Shown here piece after piece: positions 18,282 to 27,258 of a DNA stretch of 64,000 nucleotides (positions are counted from its first letter, which is position 1; every line of letters starts with the position of its first letter). The notes beneath the pieces were generated by a model. That model searched no databases. It was given only the letters and a program-made list of their open reading frames with translations, and was not told where the DNA came from. This DNA comes from Halothermothrix orenii H 168. GTDB taxonomy: Bacteria > Bacillota > Halanaerobiia > Halanaerobiales > Halothermotrichaceae. The translations under genes and the position numbers were made by a program. The stretch covers positions 2,016,501 through 2,080,500 of the forward strand of contig NC_011899.1 of the NCBI RefSeq assembly GCF_000020485.1, written 5' to 3'.

Positions 18282-18303
18282 AGGGCAGGATAACCCCTGC
18301 CCT
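18282..18303 (-). terminator. intrinsic terminator after the pseudokinase gene
   Basis: An 8-bp perfect stem (AGGGCAGG at 18282-18289, CCTGCCCT at 18296-18303) followed on the minus strand by TAACTTTTATT. It begins 14 bases after the stop of the gene at 18317-19891. Confidence 0.75.
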
Positions 18304-18316
18304 AAACTTGTTCTAC

Positions 18317-19891
18317 TTATTTTTTTCCTTCATAGAGAATCTTCTCTATCTGTCCGTCAATGATATAATTGATATCTCCTTTAAGACCAGTAATCTGCCA
18401 CTTCCGGTCAATTCTTTCCAGTTCCAGAGTATCTTCCATACTGGTTTCCTGTTTACCTTCGGGCAAATTAGCATAAAATACATATTCCGCCCGGTAAATG
18501 CAGTGATCTTTTCCCTCTTTAACAGGTAATATATTTAAATCCCTGATACCAAATATCTTCCCGTCATTATTTTCTAACTGCTGGTCTGAAGCCATACCCT
18601 CTTTTGGCACATTCTGATTACCCTTTCCTGACGAATTGCTTTTAACTTTATTTTTATCCGGGGTCTCTTTAAAACTACTACCCTTACCCGGTAAATCAGT
18701 CTCAGCCGTCCCGAATAGTTTTTCATCAGGCATTTTCTGGACAGAATAGATGCTCCGCATCGTTTCCATAACATGGCTCTCAGAAACGAGGGTGTCAAGC
18801 CTACCGAGGTCCAGATCAGTTGTATCCTCAAGTTTGATTATATTCTTTTCATCTATTGCCTGATAGAAATATTCTACCACCATGGGGGCAGGGGTTTTTT
18901 GGGTTACTACCGGGGTATGACCTCCAGTCAGCGAAAGCAATCCAAAACCTATTATTACGACAAGGGATACAGCCAGGGGTTTCCAGTATTTCCGGAAAAA
19001 TCTCCTGAAACTCTTCCTTCCCCCGGCAATTTTAATTACCCTTTCTGCTTTCTGACGGTTTATTTCCCTGTCCCTGGCTTCAGCTTTAACCCGGTTGTTA
19101 TCTATTAAGGACTTCACCTCAACCATGACCTTATGCCAGTCACCGGGACGATCGTTTTTATCCCGGGATAACAATTTTAAAATAAAGCTATTCAGTGATG
19201 GAGATAGATCATAATTGATAAACCGCGGCTCCAGCGGTTGAGTATTCATAATCTCATCAATAAGATCTGCCTTATCCGGGGCTGTATAAGGAGGTTGCCC
19301 GGTTAGAATGTAATACAGAATAGCCCCTGCCGAATAAATGCGGGCTGGTTCATTCCACTTTTCTTCTTTAAAAACTTCAGGTGGTATAAAGACTTCGAAT
19401 GGGGGTAGTTCTGACAACCCCCGATACTGGCTTATAACCTCAACTACTTCCGGGTCTATTAACCTTAATTCCCCTTCTTCATTTACCCACAGAGTATCGA
19501 GTCTGAAACCCGACCAGTTTAGATCAGATTCTTCAGCATTCTGGGCAATCTCGATCAGGGTAGCAAACCATAAAACCCTTTTTTCTGGAGAAGGATTCTG
19601 TTCTTTCAGATAGACAGTCAGGGGTACCAGTTCACTCTTATCCCGGATCAAGCAGTACTCGTCTTTTATTCTCTTGATTTCTTTGAACTTAATAAAAGCT
19701 GGATGGTTTAGCTTAGATATGTTTTTATTGATAATTTCTTCCAGGCTCTTAACTGTTTCCAGAATAATCCGGGACCGGGGCTGTCTGTTAACAAAAATAC
19801 TTTCAGCATAATATTCTTCCCCGTCTTCTTTCACGTAATAATACCTGTAACCCCATTTATTAATCGTGTTTAGTATATCCAATTTGTTCAC
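18317..19891 (-). CDS. membrane-anchored protein-kinase-like protein (probable pseudokinase)
   Basis: 524 residues. Residues about 60-265 follow the protein-kinase fold. A C-lobe is clear in FIPPEVFKEEKWNEPARIYSAGAILYYILTGQPPY and in FILKLLSRDKNDRPGDWHKV. Catalytic features are missing. The catalytic-loop position reads SDLNWSGFRLDTLWV instead of HRDxKxxN, DFG reads IDPEV, and no GxGxxG loop or VAxK lysine is evident. One TM helix follows (LAVSLVVIIGFGLLSLTGG, about residue 315). The extracytoplasmic domain of about 190 residues begins VVEYFYQAIDEKNI, NTF2/DUF4878-like in feel. GTG start; a TTG three codons in is equally placed. Probably a sensor or scaffold rather than an active kinase. Confidence 0.75.
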   Translation of the reverse strand: MNKLDILNTINKWGYRYYYVKEDGEEYYAESIFVNRQPRSRIILETVKSLEEIINKNISKLNHPAFIKFKEIKRIKDEYCLIRDKSELVPLTVYLKEQNPSPEKRVLWFATLIEIAQNAEESDLNWSGFRLDTLWVNEEGELRLIDPEVVEVISQYRGLSELPPFEVFIPPEVFKEEKWNEPARIYSAGAILYYILTGQPPYTAPDKADLIDEIMNTQPLEPRFINYDLSPSLNSFILKLLSRDKNDRPGDWHKVMVEVKSLIDNNRVKAEARDREINRQKAERVIKIAGGRKSFRRFFRKYWKPLAVSLVVIIGFGLLSLTGGHTPVVTQKTPAPMVVEYFYQAIDEKNIIKLEDTTDLDLGRLDTLVSESHVMETMRSIYSVQKMPDEKLFGTAETDLPGKGSSFKETPDKNKVKSNSSGKGNQNVPKEGMASDQQLENNDGKIFGIRDLNILPVKEGKDHCIYRAEYVFYANLPEGKQETSMEDTLELERIDRKWQITGLKGDINYIIDGQIEKILYEGKK

Positions 19892-20030
19892 CCCCTCATT
19901 AAAGTTAGTATTTCATAATCTTTAGATATCTGATTTAGTAGTAATTTAATATAATGATTTATATAAAGAACTTGTATGAAGGTTCCTTTACCATTATACC
20001 ATTTTTTTTTAAAAGTATTAAATGATATTA

Positions 20031-20061
20031 AAAAGTGTCCTGACTGACTGTCAGGACACTT
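20031..20061 (-). terminator. intrinsic terminator after the CoA-transferase gene
   Basis: A 12-bp perfect stem (20033-20044 with 20050-20061, arms AAGTGTCCTGAC / GTCAGGACACTT) with a 5-base loop and CTTTTTAATA following on the minus strand. It lies about 110 bases past the CoA-transferase stop. The stretch from here to 20170 contains no gene. Confidence 0.8.
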
Positions 20062-20170
20062 AAATTATCCTTTTTACATCCTTTTATATTTCTCTTTTTT
20101 ACAATTAACTATTTTCATGTTCAACGGCAGGGAATTTTGATTTTGGTGGCAGTGATGGTCAATATTAGAA

Positions 20171-21457
20171 CTAATACAAATATGGTGCTTTATTCCGTAA
20201 CTCATCCCTGAAATCAGGATGGGCTATCCTGATCAGGGCTTCTGCCCTTTCCCGGGCTGTTTTCCCGCGGAGATGAGCTATACCGTATTCAGTAACCACA
20301 TAGTCAACATCATTTTTACCGGTGGTAACTACAGCTCCCTCCCTAAGGGTGGGAACAATAGTAGAATACTTACCATTACCAGCCGTTGATGGCAGAGCAA
20401 TAATACTCTTGCCCCCGTTTGATTTAACTGCTCCCCTGACAAAGTCAAGCTGACCGCCGGTACCACTTATCTGTCTGGTTCCTACCGTCTCTGCAGCACA
20501 CTGACCAAGTAGATCAACTTCTATAGCTGAATTAACAGAAACCATTTTGTGGTTTTGACTGATTACCCAGGGATCATTGGTATAAGAAACAGGGTGCATC
20601 TCAACCATGGGGTTATCGTCAAGGAATTCATAAAGCCGGTTCGTCCCGGCGGCAAAAGATCCAATGATTTTACCGGGATGAAGGGTCTTCTTTCTATTGG
20701 TGACTACTCCCTTTTCAACCAGTTCAACCATGCCGTCGGTCAACATTTCACTGTGAATCCCGAGGTCCTTTTTATCAGTAAGGGCTGCTGTTACCGCATT
20801 TGGAATTCCACCAATTCCCAGTTGCAGAGTAGAACCATCTTCAATCAGGCTGGCCACATATTCCCCGATTTTAAGTTCAACCTCACTGGGAGTATTAACC
20901 GGTAGTTCCGGTAAAGGCCGATTATGCTCAACCAGAAAGTCAATCTCACTTATATGGATAAATGAATTTCCCAGGGTCCGGGGCATATTTTCATTAACTT
21001 CAACAATAACCATCCGGGCCTGTTCCGCCACCTCTTTGGTATAATCCACCGAAACCCCGAAACTAAAGTAACCATGTTTATCCATCGGGGAAACGGTAGC
21101 CAGTAGAATATCAACATCAATAAACTCCCTGTACAACCCGGGGGCCTCATGGAAAAAATTAGGGGTGAAATCGGCCCGCCCTTCGTTAACTATACCCCTT
21201 GACAGACTACTAATAAACCAGGCATTATGCCTGATGGAATCTTCCATACCTTTTTTAAAGTATGAATAATTATACAGGGGTAGCATCTGATCAACCATAA
21301 CACCCTCAAGCTCTGAAGCCCTATCGGCAAGGTTTTCCAGGATAGCCGGGGTTTCACCACACCCCAGGGCCACCACGATTCTATCTCCTGATTTAACCCT
21401 ACCAGCAGCATCTCTGGCTGTAACAAGCTTTTCTCTATATAATTTTTGAAAATCCAT
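20171..21457 (-). CDS. acetyl-CoA hydrolase/transferase family protein (4-hydroxybutyrate CoA-transferase-like)
   Basis: Class I-type CoA-transferase of 428 residues, moving CoA between acyl-CoA and a free acid. N-terminal part: GDRIVVALGCGETPAILENL. C-terminal part: LQLGIGGIPNAVTAAL, HSEMLTDGMVELVEKGVVTN (the Glu of HSEM is the expected catalytic glutamate), GTGGQLDFVRGAVKSNGGKSI and VVTEYGIAHLRGKT. Length and motifs fit 4-hydroxybutyrate/acetate CoA-transferases (Cat1/AbfT group), but substrate cannot be fixed. ATG behind GGGAGAAGAGG, 21 bases after the pgi stop, so probably co-transcribed with pgi. Confidence 0.87.
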   Translation of the reverse strand: MDFQKLYREKLVTARDAAGRVKSGDRIVVALGCGETPAILENLADRASELEGVMVDQMLPLYNYSYFKKGMEDSIRHNAWFISSLSRGIVNEGRADFTPNFFHEAPGLYREFIDVDILLATVSPMDKHGYFSFGVSVDYTKEVAEQARMVIVEVNENMPRTLGNSFIHISEIDFLVEHNRPLPELPVNTPSEVELKIGEYVASLIEDGSTLQLGIGGIPNAVTAALTDKKDLGIHSEMLTDGMVELVEKGVVTNRKKTLHPGKIIGSFAAGTNRLYEFLDDNPMVEMHPVSYTNDPWVISQNHKMVSVNSAIEVDLLGQCAAETVGTRQISGTGGQLDFVRGAVKSNGGKSIIALPSTAGNGKYSTIVPTLREGAVVTTGKNDVDYVVTEYGIAHLRGKTARERAEALIRIAHPDFRDELRNKAPYLY

Positions 21458-21478
21458 CCTCTTCTCCCTGCTCCCTTC

Positions 21479-22918
21479 TTAAATAATCAAATTATCATTC
21501 TTTTCCGGCCTATTAAAATACTCTTCCTTCTTATCTTCATAACCATTCCGTCCGAGAACACCATAGGTATAATGTTTGCCCAGCTCTACTCCAGGCTGGT
21601 TAAAGGCATTTATATTTAATAGCTCTCCAACCAGTGCGGTCTGGAGTTCAAACATATATAATAACTGACCCATGGTAAATTCATTTACTTCAGGCAGGGT
21701 AATAGTACAGTTTAACCGTCCATTTTTGGTTAACGCCAGTTCAGTTGCCCTCTTTTCGGTCTGGATTAGTTCGTTAAGGGTATGGCCACCGAGATATGAA
21801 ACCCCTTCAATATCTTTATAGGACCCGGGAATCTCAACCTCAGCACCATAATCCTTTACTTCCAGGAAGGTAATAACCTTGTCATAGGGACCTTCCATAT
21901 ATAGCTGGACCTGGGAATGCTGGTCAGTGGCTCCCAGGGCTTTTATCGGGGTTGGCCCTACATTAACAACATTTCCTTCACGGTCGACCTTCTTACCCAG
22001 AGACTCAGCCCATAACTGTCTATACCAGTCAGCAACATCCTTCAGGGCATGAACATATGGCATCATAACCGATAAAGGCTTACCCTTTTTATAGGCCAGG
22101 TACTGTAATACCCCATTTAAGTAAGCCGGGTTTTCCCAGACATTTTCGGTCCTGCATATTTCATCCATATAGGCAGCACCGGCCAGAAGTTCTTCAATAT
22201 CTATACCGCAGAAAGCAGCTGAAACAAGTCCTACCGGTGTTAACACAGAGAACCTGCCTCCAACATTTTCAGGGATATAGAATGTTTTAAACCCTTCCCG
22301 TTTCGCTATTTTAATCAAATAACCTGAATCCTGACTGGTTGTAGCAATAAAATGCCGGGAAACATTTTCCTCTCCCACTTCTTCAGCCACTGCTTTCCTG
22401 GCAATTAAAAACTGACTCATGGTCTCAGCGGTACTTCCAGATTTAGAAATTACATTAAAGATAGTCCTCTTCAGGTCAAGGGTTTCCAGTAAACTTTTAA
22501 ACCTTGCCGGGTCCACGTTATCAGGAACAAAAAGGCGGGGCCTGTTATCCCTTGCCTCTGACTTGTAGTTATAATAGGGATCATTCAGGGCAGTCTGTAG
22601 GGCTATATTACCCAGAGCTGAACCACCTATGCCCAGGACAACAAAGTTATCAAATTTACCTTTAAGTTCATTGGCCAGACTCCTGATCTCTTCAACAACT
22701 TCCTTCTGGGTAAATGGCAATTCCATAAAACCCATTTTGCCTTCATTTTTAGCCCTATGGATGTTTTCATGGGCCTTTTTGATCTCTTCTTTAAGGTCAT
22801 CGACTTCTTTCCTTAATAACCCATGTTCTTCACCCACCATTTCAGAAAACATATTATTTACATCCAGCCTTATTCTCATCCTCTGACACCAGTTCTTATC
22901 CTGAAACCTTTTAGACAT
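21479..22918 (-). CDS. pgi: glucose-6-phosphate isomerase
   Basis: Interconverts glucose 6-phosphate and fructose 6-phosphate. The 479-residue sequence has VVLGIGGSALGNIALQTAL, NVISKSGSTAETMSQFLIARK, GGRFSVLTPVGLVSAAFCGID, LGATDQHSQVQLYMEGPYDK and QPGVELGK, the expected phosphosugar-isomerase signatures. ATG behind GGGGGAA. The promoter at 22991-23019 contains an operator-like inverted repeat in its spacer, so catabolite-type control is plausible. Confidence 0.96.
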   Translation of the reverse strand: MSKRFQDKNWCQRMRIRLDVNNMFSEMVGEEHGLLRKEVDDLKEEIKKAHENIHRAKNEGKMGFMELPFTQKEVVEEIRSLANELKGKFDNFVVLGIGGSALGNIALQTALNDPYYNYKSEARDNRPRLFVPDNVDPARFKSLLETLDLKRTIFNVISKSGSTAETMSQFLIARKAVAEEVGEENVSRHFIATTSQDSGYLIKIAKREGFKTFYIPENVGGRFSVLTPVGLVSAAFCGIDIEELLAGAAYMDEICRTENVWENPAYLNGVLQYLAYKKGKPLSVMMPYVHALKDVADWYRQLWAESLGKKVDREGNVVNVGPTPIKALGATDQHSQVQLYMEGPYDKVITFLEVKDYGAEVEIPGSYKDIEGVSYLGGHTLNELIQTEKRATELALTKNGRLNCTITLPEVNEFTMGQLLYMFELQTALVGELLNINAFNQPGVELGKHYTYGVLGRNGYEDKKEEYFNRPEKNDNLII

Positions 22919-22990
22919 TTTTTTATTCCCCCTTACTATTTATTAACCTTTTGATAAAATTATGTATTATTTTCGTTAACTTTCCCTAAC

Positions 22991-23019
22991 AGTATACAAT
23001 TTGCGCAAACGTTTTTCAA
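22991..23019 (-). promoter_or_regulatory. pgi: pgi promoter with operator-like element in the spacer
   Basis: On the minus strand TTGAAA (plus 23014-23019) and TATACT (plus 22991-22996) are separated by 17 bases. The spacer and -35 region contain AAACGTTTGCGCAA, with an AAACGTTT core like LacI/CcpA operators. Binding there would occlude RNA polymerase. The match to cre is imperfect (one extra base in one arm). The remaining intergenic bases to 23190 are AT-rich with no gene seen. Confidence 0.6.
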
Positions 23020-23193
23020 GTACATAAATAAATATTTCATATTATAAAAATACACTACTATTCATAATTTTATTTTAAAAACCCTGTTAAATACTTTAAA
23101 CTAACCGGTCAAGAACAGTCTGGGGTGTTTTTATATCTTTAAATTTAATTATGATAAACTTTAAATTTATGATAGATCCTAAAATTAAGTAAA

Positions 23194-23219
23194 GCAGCAG
23201 GGGTAAAACCCCCTACTGC
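23194..23219 (-). terminator. intrinsic terminator overlapping the SASP gene end
   Basis: A 10-bp stem (23194-23203 with 23210-23219, one G-U wobble) with loop TAAAAC, followed on the minus strand by TTTACTTAATTTT. The 3' half overlaps the stop codon of the SASP gene. Confidence 0.75.
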
Positions 23220-23386
23220 CTGGTATTTTGGGCCATTAGTTCTTCAGCTTTAGCTATTGCTGCCTTAACCAATGACCCGGCTTCACGGGTGGTAATATTG
23301 CCCCAGTCTCCATCCTTCACTTTATGGGCGAATCCAAGTTCTTTGGCCAGCTCATATTTTGTCTTATCCGACATTATGCGGGCCAA
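23213..23386 (-). CDS. small acid-soluble spore protein, alpha/beta type
   Basis: A 57-residue protein in the alpha/beta SASP family, which coats and protects spore DNA. Visible family features are KTKYELAKELGF, KDGDWGNITTREAGSLV and KAAIAKAEELMAQ, close to clostridial SASPs. The start is a TTG (23386) reading M/LARIMSDKTKYEL, seven bases after GGAGGTG; ATG at M5 of this frame is an alternative. Monocistronic, with its own terminator. It implies a sporulation programme or its remnant in an organism with an outer membrane. Confidence 0.87.
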   Translation of the reverse strand: MARIMSDKTKYELAKELGFAHKVKDGDWGNITTREAGSLVKAAIAKAEELMAQNTRQ

Positions 23387-23451
23387 AACACCACCTCCAC
23401 TATTTAGTTTAAACATAAAAAGAAAATTTTAAGCAGGTTAAATATAACAAA

Positions 23452-23472
23452 ACCCGGTGGATAACCCACCGG
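23452..23472 (-). terminator. intrinsic terminator after rubrerythrin
   Basis: A 7-bp stem (CCGGTGG at 23454-23460, CCACCGG at 23466-23472), followed on the minus strand by GTTTTGTTAT, 50 bases past the rubrerythrin stop and before the SASP ribosome site. Confidence 0.65.
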
Positions 23473-23522
23473 TGTTAAGTCAGCGAAATCATTATGAAAA
23501 ACATGATATAAGTAATTATAAG

Positions 23523-24080
23523 TTATTTAGTAAACTCTTTAAATTTATCCCGGGGAGCCCCACAAATGGGACATTTATCGGGCATTCCGTCTGTTTCAGT
23601 ATATCCACAAATACTACAGATACTAACAGATTCTACCTGATAATCCTGACCCTGTTCAACAGATTCTCTGGCTTCCTCATATAATTTTGCATGTATTTTC
23701 TCCGCTTCCAGGGCATAATTGAAAGAACGAATGGCTTCCTTTTCCCCCTGGTCTTTAGCAACAAGTTTATAAGCAGGATACATTTGCTCAACTTCAAACC
23801 TCTCTCCAGCAATGGCCCCTTCCAGGTTTTCAGTGGTCTTCCCCAGGCCAAATTCACCACCGGAAGCTACCAGGTGACCGCCTTTGATATTTTCCAGGGC
23901 CTTAAAATGATTCCCGGCATGAACCTGTTCAGCATAAGCTATTGCCCTGAATAGCAAAGCTACCCCGGGAAAACCTTCGTCTTCAGCCTTATTACCCCAG
24001 ACAATATATCTCTGATAAGCCTGGCTCTCTCCACCAAAAGCAGACCTTAAATTCTGAGCAGTCATATCATTTTTTACCAC
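23523..24080 (-). CDS. rbr: rubrerythrin
   Basis: Peroxide-detoxifying non-haem iron protein of anaerobes, 185 residues. An N-terminal four-helix ferritin-like diiron domain (NLRSAFGGESQAYQRY, AEQVHAGNHFKAL, EGAIAGERFEVEQMYP, EAEKIHAKLYEEA) supplies the Glu/His ligands. It is followed by a C-terminal rubredoxin-like FeCys4 domain with CSICG and CPICGAPRDKF. GTG start behind GGAGAGGG; an internal ATG (NDMTAQNL) is possible. Own promoter (24137-24165) and terminator, so a single-gene unit. Confidence 0.95.
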   Translation of the reverse strand: MVKNDMTAQNLRSAFGGESQAYQRYIVWGNKAEDEGFPGVALLFRAIAYAEQVHAGNHFKALENIKGGHLVASGGEFGLGKTTENLEGAIAGERFEVEQMYPAYKLVAKDQGEKEAIRSFNYALEAEKIHAKLYEEARESVEQGQDYQVESVSICSICGYTETDGMPDKCPICGAPRDKFKEFTK

Positions 24081-24136
24081 TATACCCTCTCCTTTTTACA
24101 AAAATTTATTAATTTTTAATAGTAACTGTTATTAGT

Positions 24137-24165
24137 ATTAAATCATATACATTAATAAATGTCAA
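24137..24165 (-). promoter_or_regulatory. rbr: sigma-A-type promoter of rubrerythrin gene
   Basis: On the minus strand a consensus TTGACA (plus 24160-24165) and TTTAAT (plus 24137-24142) are separated by exactly 17 bases. Transcription would start near 24130, about 50 bases ahead of the coding start. Confidence 0.75.
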
Positions 24166-24283
24166 GAAATTATTTTTTTATATCAAAAATATATTAAAAA
24201 AAATAATATTTATTACTGAACTTATTACTTCCGGTCAATAGTTATTCTGTAAATAGGTCAGATCTCTCATGATTTTTTTAAAA

Positions 24284-24319
24284 AAACACCTGCCTGGCTA
24301 TTCAGCGAGGCAGGTGTTT
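24284..24319 (-). terminator. intrinsic terminator after the GH31 gene
   Basis: A 12-bp perfect stem (AAACACCTGCCT at 24284-24295, AGGCAGGTGTTT at 24308-24319) with a 12-base loop and TTTTTTTAAAAAAATC following on the minus strand. It lies 25 bases after the GH31 stop. Confidence 0.85.
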
Positions 24320-24344
24320 CCTTAACATTTTTCTTTTTTAATCT

Positions 24345-26750
24345 TTATAGATTAACCTTTATTTTCCTGGCTTTTTTATTGACCTTTAATCTTAACTCAC
24401 CTCTCTGATCATCATAAACATAGTCATTGAGTTCAGAACCATCTACCATAATACTGGAAGGTTCCCGGGTCAGGTTTTTAAAGTTCAGGATATAATCAGG
24501 ATAAGGGAGCTTATAACCGGTCTTGAAGGGATTTATGTTAAAGGTGAGGCCATTATCGCTATAATTGTATTTAAATTCTACCAGAGAGTACTTTCCATTC
24601 TGATAATCAAAGCTATACCCATCATCCTCATATAACTGGTAGCTATCTTCTTCAACTTCAGAACTGAGATATATATTTAATTCCAGGTCACTATTCTCCT
24701 TTTCTCCCACATAATTAACGGATTCAGTCAATGGTATAATACTCCCTGCCTTAATATAAACGGGCAGAGTATCAAGAGGGGCTTTTGCTATAATATTTTT
24801 TCCACCTTCATATTTCTCTCCGGTCCAGAAATCAAACCAGATACCTTCCGGTAAATAGACCAGCCGTTCTTTACGGTCTGGTTCGTAAACCGGGGCTATC
24901 ATAATACTGTCCCCATACAGATACTGATCGGAGATATTATAAGTTCTGGGGTCAAAAGGGTATTCCATAACCAGAGGCCTCATTACCGGTAAGCCTTCCT
25001 GACTGGCCCGGTAAAATAAACCGTAGGTATATGGTAATAAACGATAGCGCAGTTTAATATATTTCCTTATAATAGCCTCATATTTTTCACCAAAGGACCA
25101 GGGTTCCTGATCAAGGGCCCCGATAGTACAGTGATTTCTAAAAAGAGGCATAAAAGCTCCCAGCTGGGTCCACCTGGTCAAAAGCTCACCATTGGAATCA
25201 CCGGTAAAGCCACCAACATCAGTTCCGGCAAAGGTCACTCCCGACATCCCCAGGTTCATTAACATGGGGACTGCCAGTTTTAAATGTTCCCAAAAACTTC
25301 TGTTGTCCCCGGTCCAGACCGCTGCATACCTCTGAATGCCGGCAAATCCAGCCCTTGATAAAATAAATGGCCGCTCCTGAAGGTGTTTTTTAAGGCCCTG
25401 GTAGGTTGCTTTATTTTCAAGGAGACCATATACATTATGAAAACGTCTATGAGTCCCCATATCACCGTCATTTTCATGGACGACATTAAGGTCCATGGTT
25501 GAGGTTTCGTTAAATACAGAGGGCTCATTCATGTCATTCCATATCCCTTTAACTCCCTGATCAACATATTTTTTGTGCAAATCACCCCACCATTCCCTGA
25601 CTTTCTGGCAGGTAAAATCGGGAAATACTGTTTGACCCGGCCAGACTTTCCCGACAAAGGGTCTTCCATCAAGATACTTACAAAAATAGTCTTCTCTCAT
25701 TCCTTCCCGGTACACCTCATATTCGGGGTCTACTTTAACACCGGGGTCTATGATATTAACAATTTTAAAACCCTCTTCTGATAAATCAGATATCATTTCC
25801 CCAGGACAGGGAAACTCTTCTTCATTCCAGGTAAAAACCCGGTAGCCATCCATATAATGAATATCGAGGTGAATTACATCACAGGGAATATCCTTTTTCC
25901 TCAATGTTCTGGCAATTCTTTTAACTTCACTGTCAGGATGGTAACTATAACGGGACTGGTGATAACCCAGGGACCATTTAGGTGGTAACGGCATCCTTCC
26001 TGTTAGCAGGGTATATTTTGATATTACCTCTTTAAGGTCCGGACCGTAAATGAAATAATAATCCATTTTACCTCCTTCGGCCCAGAATGAATAATAATCT
26101 TTATTACCTGAAGCCAGATCGAAATGACTTTTATAGGTATTATCAAAGTAAATACCATAGGTCTTCCCTTTATTAAACCCAACTAAAAAGGGAATTGATT
26201 TATAGAGGGGATCAGTACTCTCAACATGGGCCTCAAAGACATCAGAATTCCACATTGTATACTTTTTACCCCTTTTATCGAGGAAACCTGTTTTTTCTCC
26301 AAGGCCGTAAAACCTTTCGCCGGGCTTAACTTCTTTCCAGGCCCGGACTTCATTACCACTCCATCCCAGGGCCCGTCTGGAGTAATCCCGGTTAATTAAA
26401 TTCCCCTCCTTATCATAAAAACCGAGGCCAAATTTATGTCGGTTAACCCTGACTATTAACCGATCGGTCTCAATGTTAAGGACCTTTTCTGTTTCATTAA
26501 TTGTAAAATCAGAGTAGGCCAGGTTGTGATCCACGACAGCACAGGTGGTCTCCAGGCTGGCTTTATCCCTTTTCCCCATAACCACCCTGACTATATCAGC
26601 AGTCAAAAACTCTAAAACAACTTCTCCTTTTTTCAGCTTAAAAGAAATCCTGTTATCTTTCCTGCAATAATCCAGAATTTCATTTAAGATAAAATAACTT
26701 TTTGAACCTGATTTTTCCGGGCCTTTGTCCATAATTACCTCACTGTTCAT
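24345..26750 (-). CDS. glycoside hydrolase family 31 alpha-glucosidase
   Basis: About 801 residues, cytoplasmic (no signal peptide), hydrolysing alpha-linked glucose or related sugars. GH31 landmarks are FYGLGEKTGFLDKRG, PPKWSLGYHQSRYSY, DVIHLDIHYMDGYRVFTW, the nucleophile motif GIWNDMNEPSVF, SRAGFAGIQRYAAVWTGDN (acid/base Asp) and GADVGGF-like FAGTDVGGFTGDSNGEL. A C-terminal beta-sandwich with APVYEPDRKERLVYLPEG follows. ATG at 26750 follows AGGGGTG at proper distance. It is the last gene of an fRMsr-Lrp-GH31 operon (gaps of about 16 and 24 bases). Confidence 0.93.
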   Translation of the reverse strand: MNSEVIMDKGPEKSGSKSYFILNEILDYCRKDNRISFKLKKGEVVLEFLTADIVRVVMGKRDKASLETTCAVVDHNLAYSDFTINETEKVLNIETDRLIVRVNRHKFGLGFYDKEGNLINRDYSRRALGWSGNEVRAWKEVKPGERFYGLGEKTGFLDKRGKKYTMWNSDVFEAHVESTDPLYKSIPFLVGFNKGKTYGIYFDNTYKSHFDLASGNKDYYSFWAEGGKMDYYFIYGPDLKEVISKYTLLTGRMPLPPKWSLGYHQSRYSYHPDSEVKRIARTLRKKDIPCDVIHLDIHYMDGYRVFTWNEEEFPCPGEMISDLSEEGFKIVNIIDPGVKVDPEYEVYREGMREDYFCKYLDGRPFVGKVWPGQTVFPDFTCQKVREWWGDLHKKYVDQGVKGIWNDMNEPSVFNETSTMDLNVVHENDGDMGTHRRFHNVYGLLENKATYQGLKKHLQERPFILSRAGFAGIQRYAAVWTGDNRSFWEHLKLAVPMLMNLGMSGVTFAGTDVGGFTGDSNGELLTRWTQLGAFMPLFRNHCTIGALDQEPWSFGEKYEAIIRKYIKLRYRLLPYTYGLFYRASQEGLPVMRPLVMEYPFDPRTYNISDQYLYGDSIMIAPVYEPDRKERLVYLPEGIWFDFWTGEKYEGGKNIIAKAPLDTLPVYIKAGSIIPLTESVNYVGEKENSDLELNIYLSSEVEEDSYQLYEDDGYSFDYQNGKYSLVEFKYNYSDNGLTFNINPFKTGYKLPYPDYILNFKNLTREPSSIMVDGSELNDYVYDDQRGELRLKVNKKARKIKVNL

Positions 26751-26774
26751 TACCATCACCCCTATCCAGTAACC

Positions 26775-27242
26775 TTAATCAGATTTCTCTTCACAGAGCT
26801 TACTTAAAATATTATTAGAACTTTTAAATTTTTTCAATATAATTTTGCAATCTACACCGATTATTTCTTCCCTGTTATATAATTTTTCCCTTAAAAAATC
26901 CTCGAGACTGCATTTATCCTTTAATACCACATACATATGAAGGGTAGCAGACCCGGTCATTAAAAAGATATGAACAACATCATCTTCTTCAGACAGCTCC
27001 CGGGCTACCTTATAGAGGTAGTTGGGCTTAACATCCAGTTCAAAAAAAGCCTCAAGCCTCATCCCCAGTTTTTCAGGATTAATATTAATTGTAAAATTTT
27101 CAATAACCCCTTCATCCACCAGATTATTAATCCTTTCCCTGATACAGACACGGCTTAAATTATATTTGCGTTCCAGTTCTGCATAACTTACTCGACTGTT
27201 TTTCGACAGGTCATCCAGCAATTTGTAATCCAGCTCATCCAA
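26775..27242 (-). CDS. Lrp/AsnC family transcriptional regulator
   Basis: 155 residues. N-terminal winged HTH: ELDYKLLDDLSKNSRVSYAE, then LERKYNLSRVCIRERINNLVDEG as the recognition part. The C-terminal RAM/ligand-binding domain has FFELDVKPNYLYKVAREL, VHIFLMTGSATLHMYVV and FLREKLYNREEI. TTG start behind GGGGTG. It lies between the methionine-sulfoxide reductase and alpha-glucosidase genes. The effector is unknown and an amino-acid ligand is only a family-level expectation. Confidence 0.88.
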   Translation of the reverse strand: MDELDYKLLDDLSKNSRVSYAELERKYNLSRVCIRERINNLVDEGVIENFTININPEKLGMRLEAFFELDVKPNYLYKVARELSEEDDVVHIFLMTGSATLHMYVVLKDKCSLEDFLREKLYNREEIIGVDCKIILKKFKSSNNILSKLCEEKSD

Positions 27243-27258
27243 TTTACTGCACCCCTTT

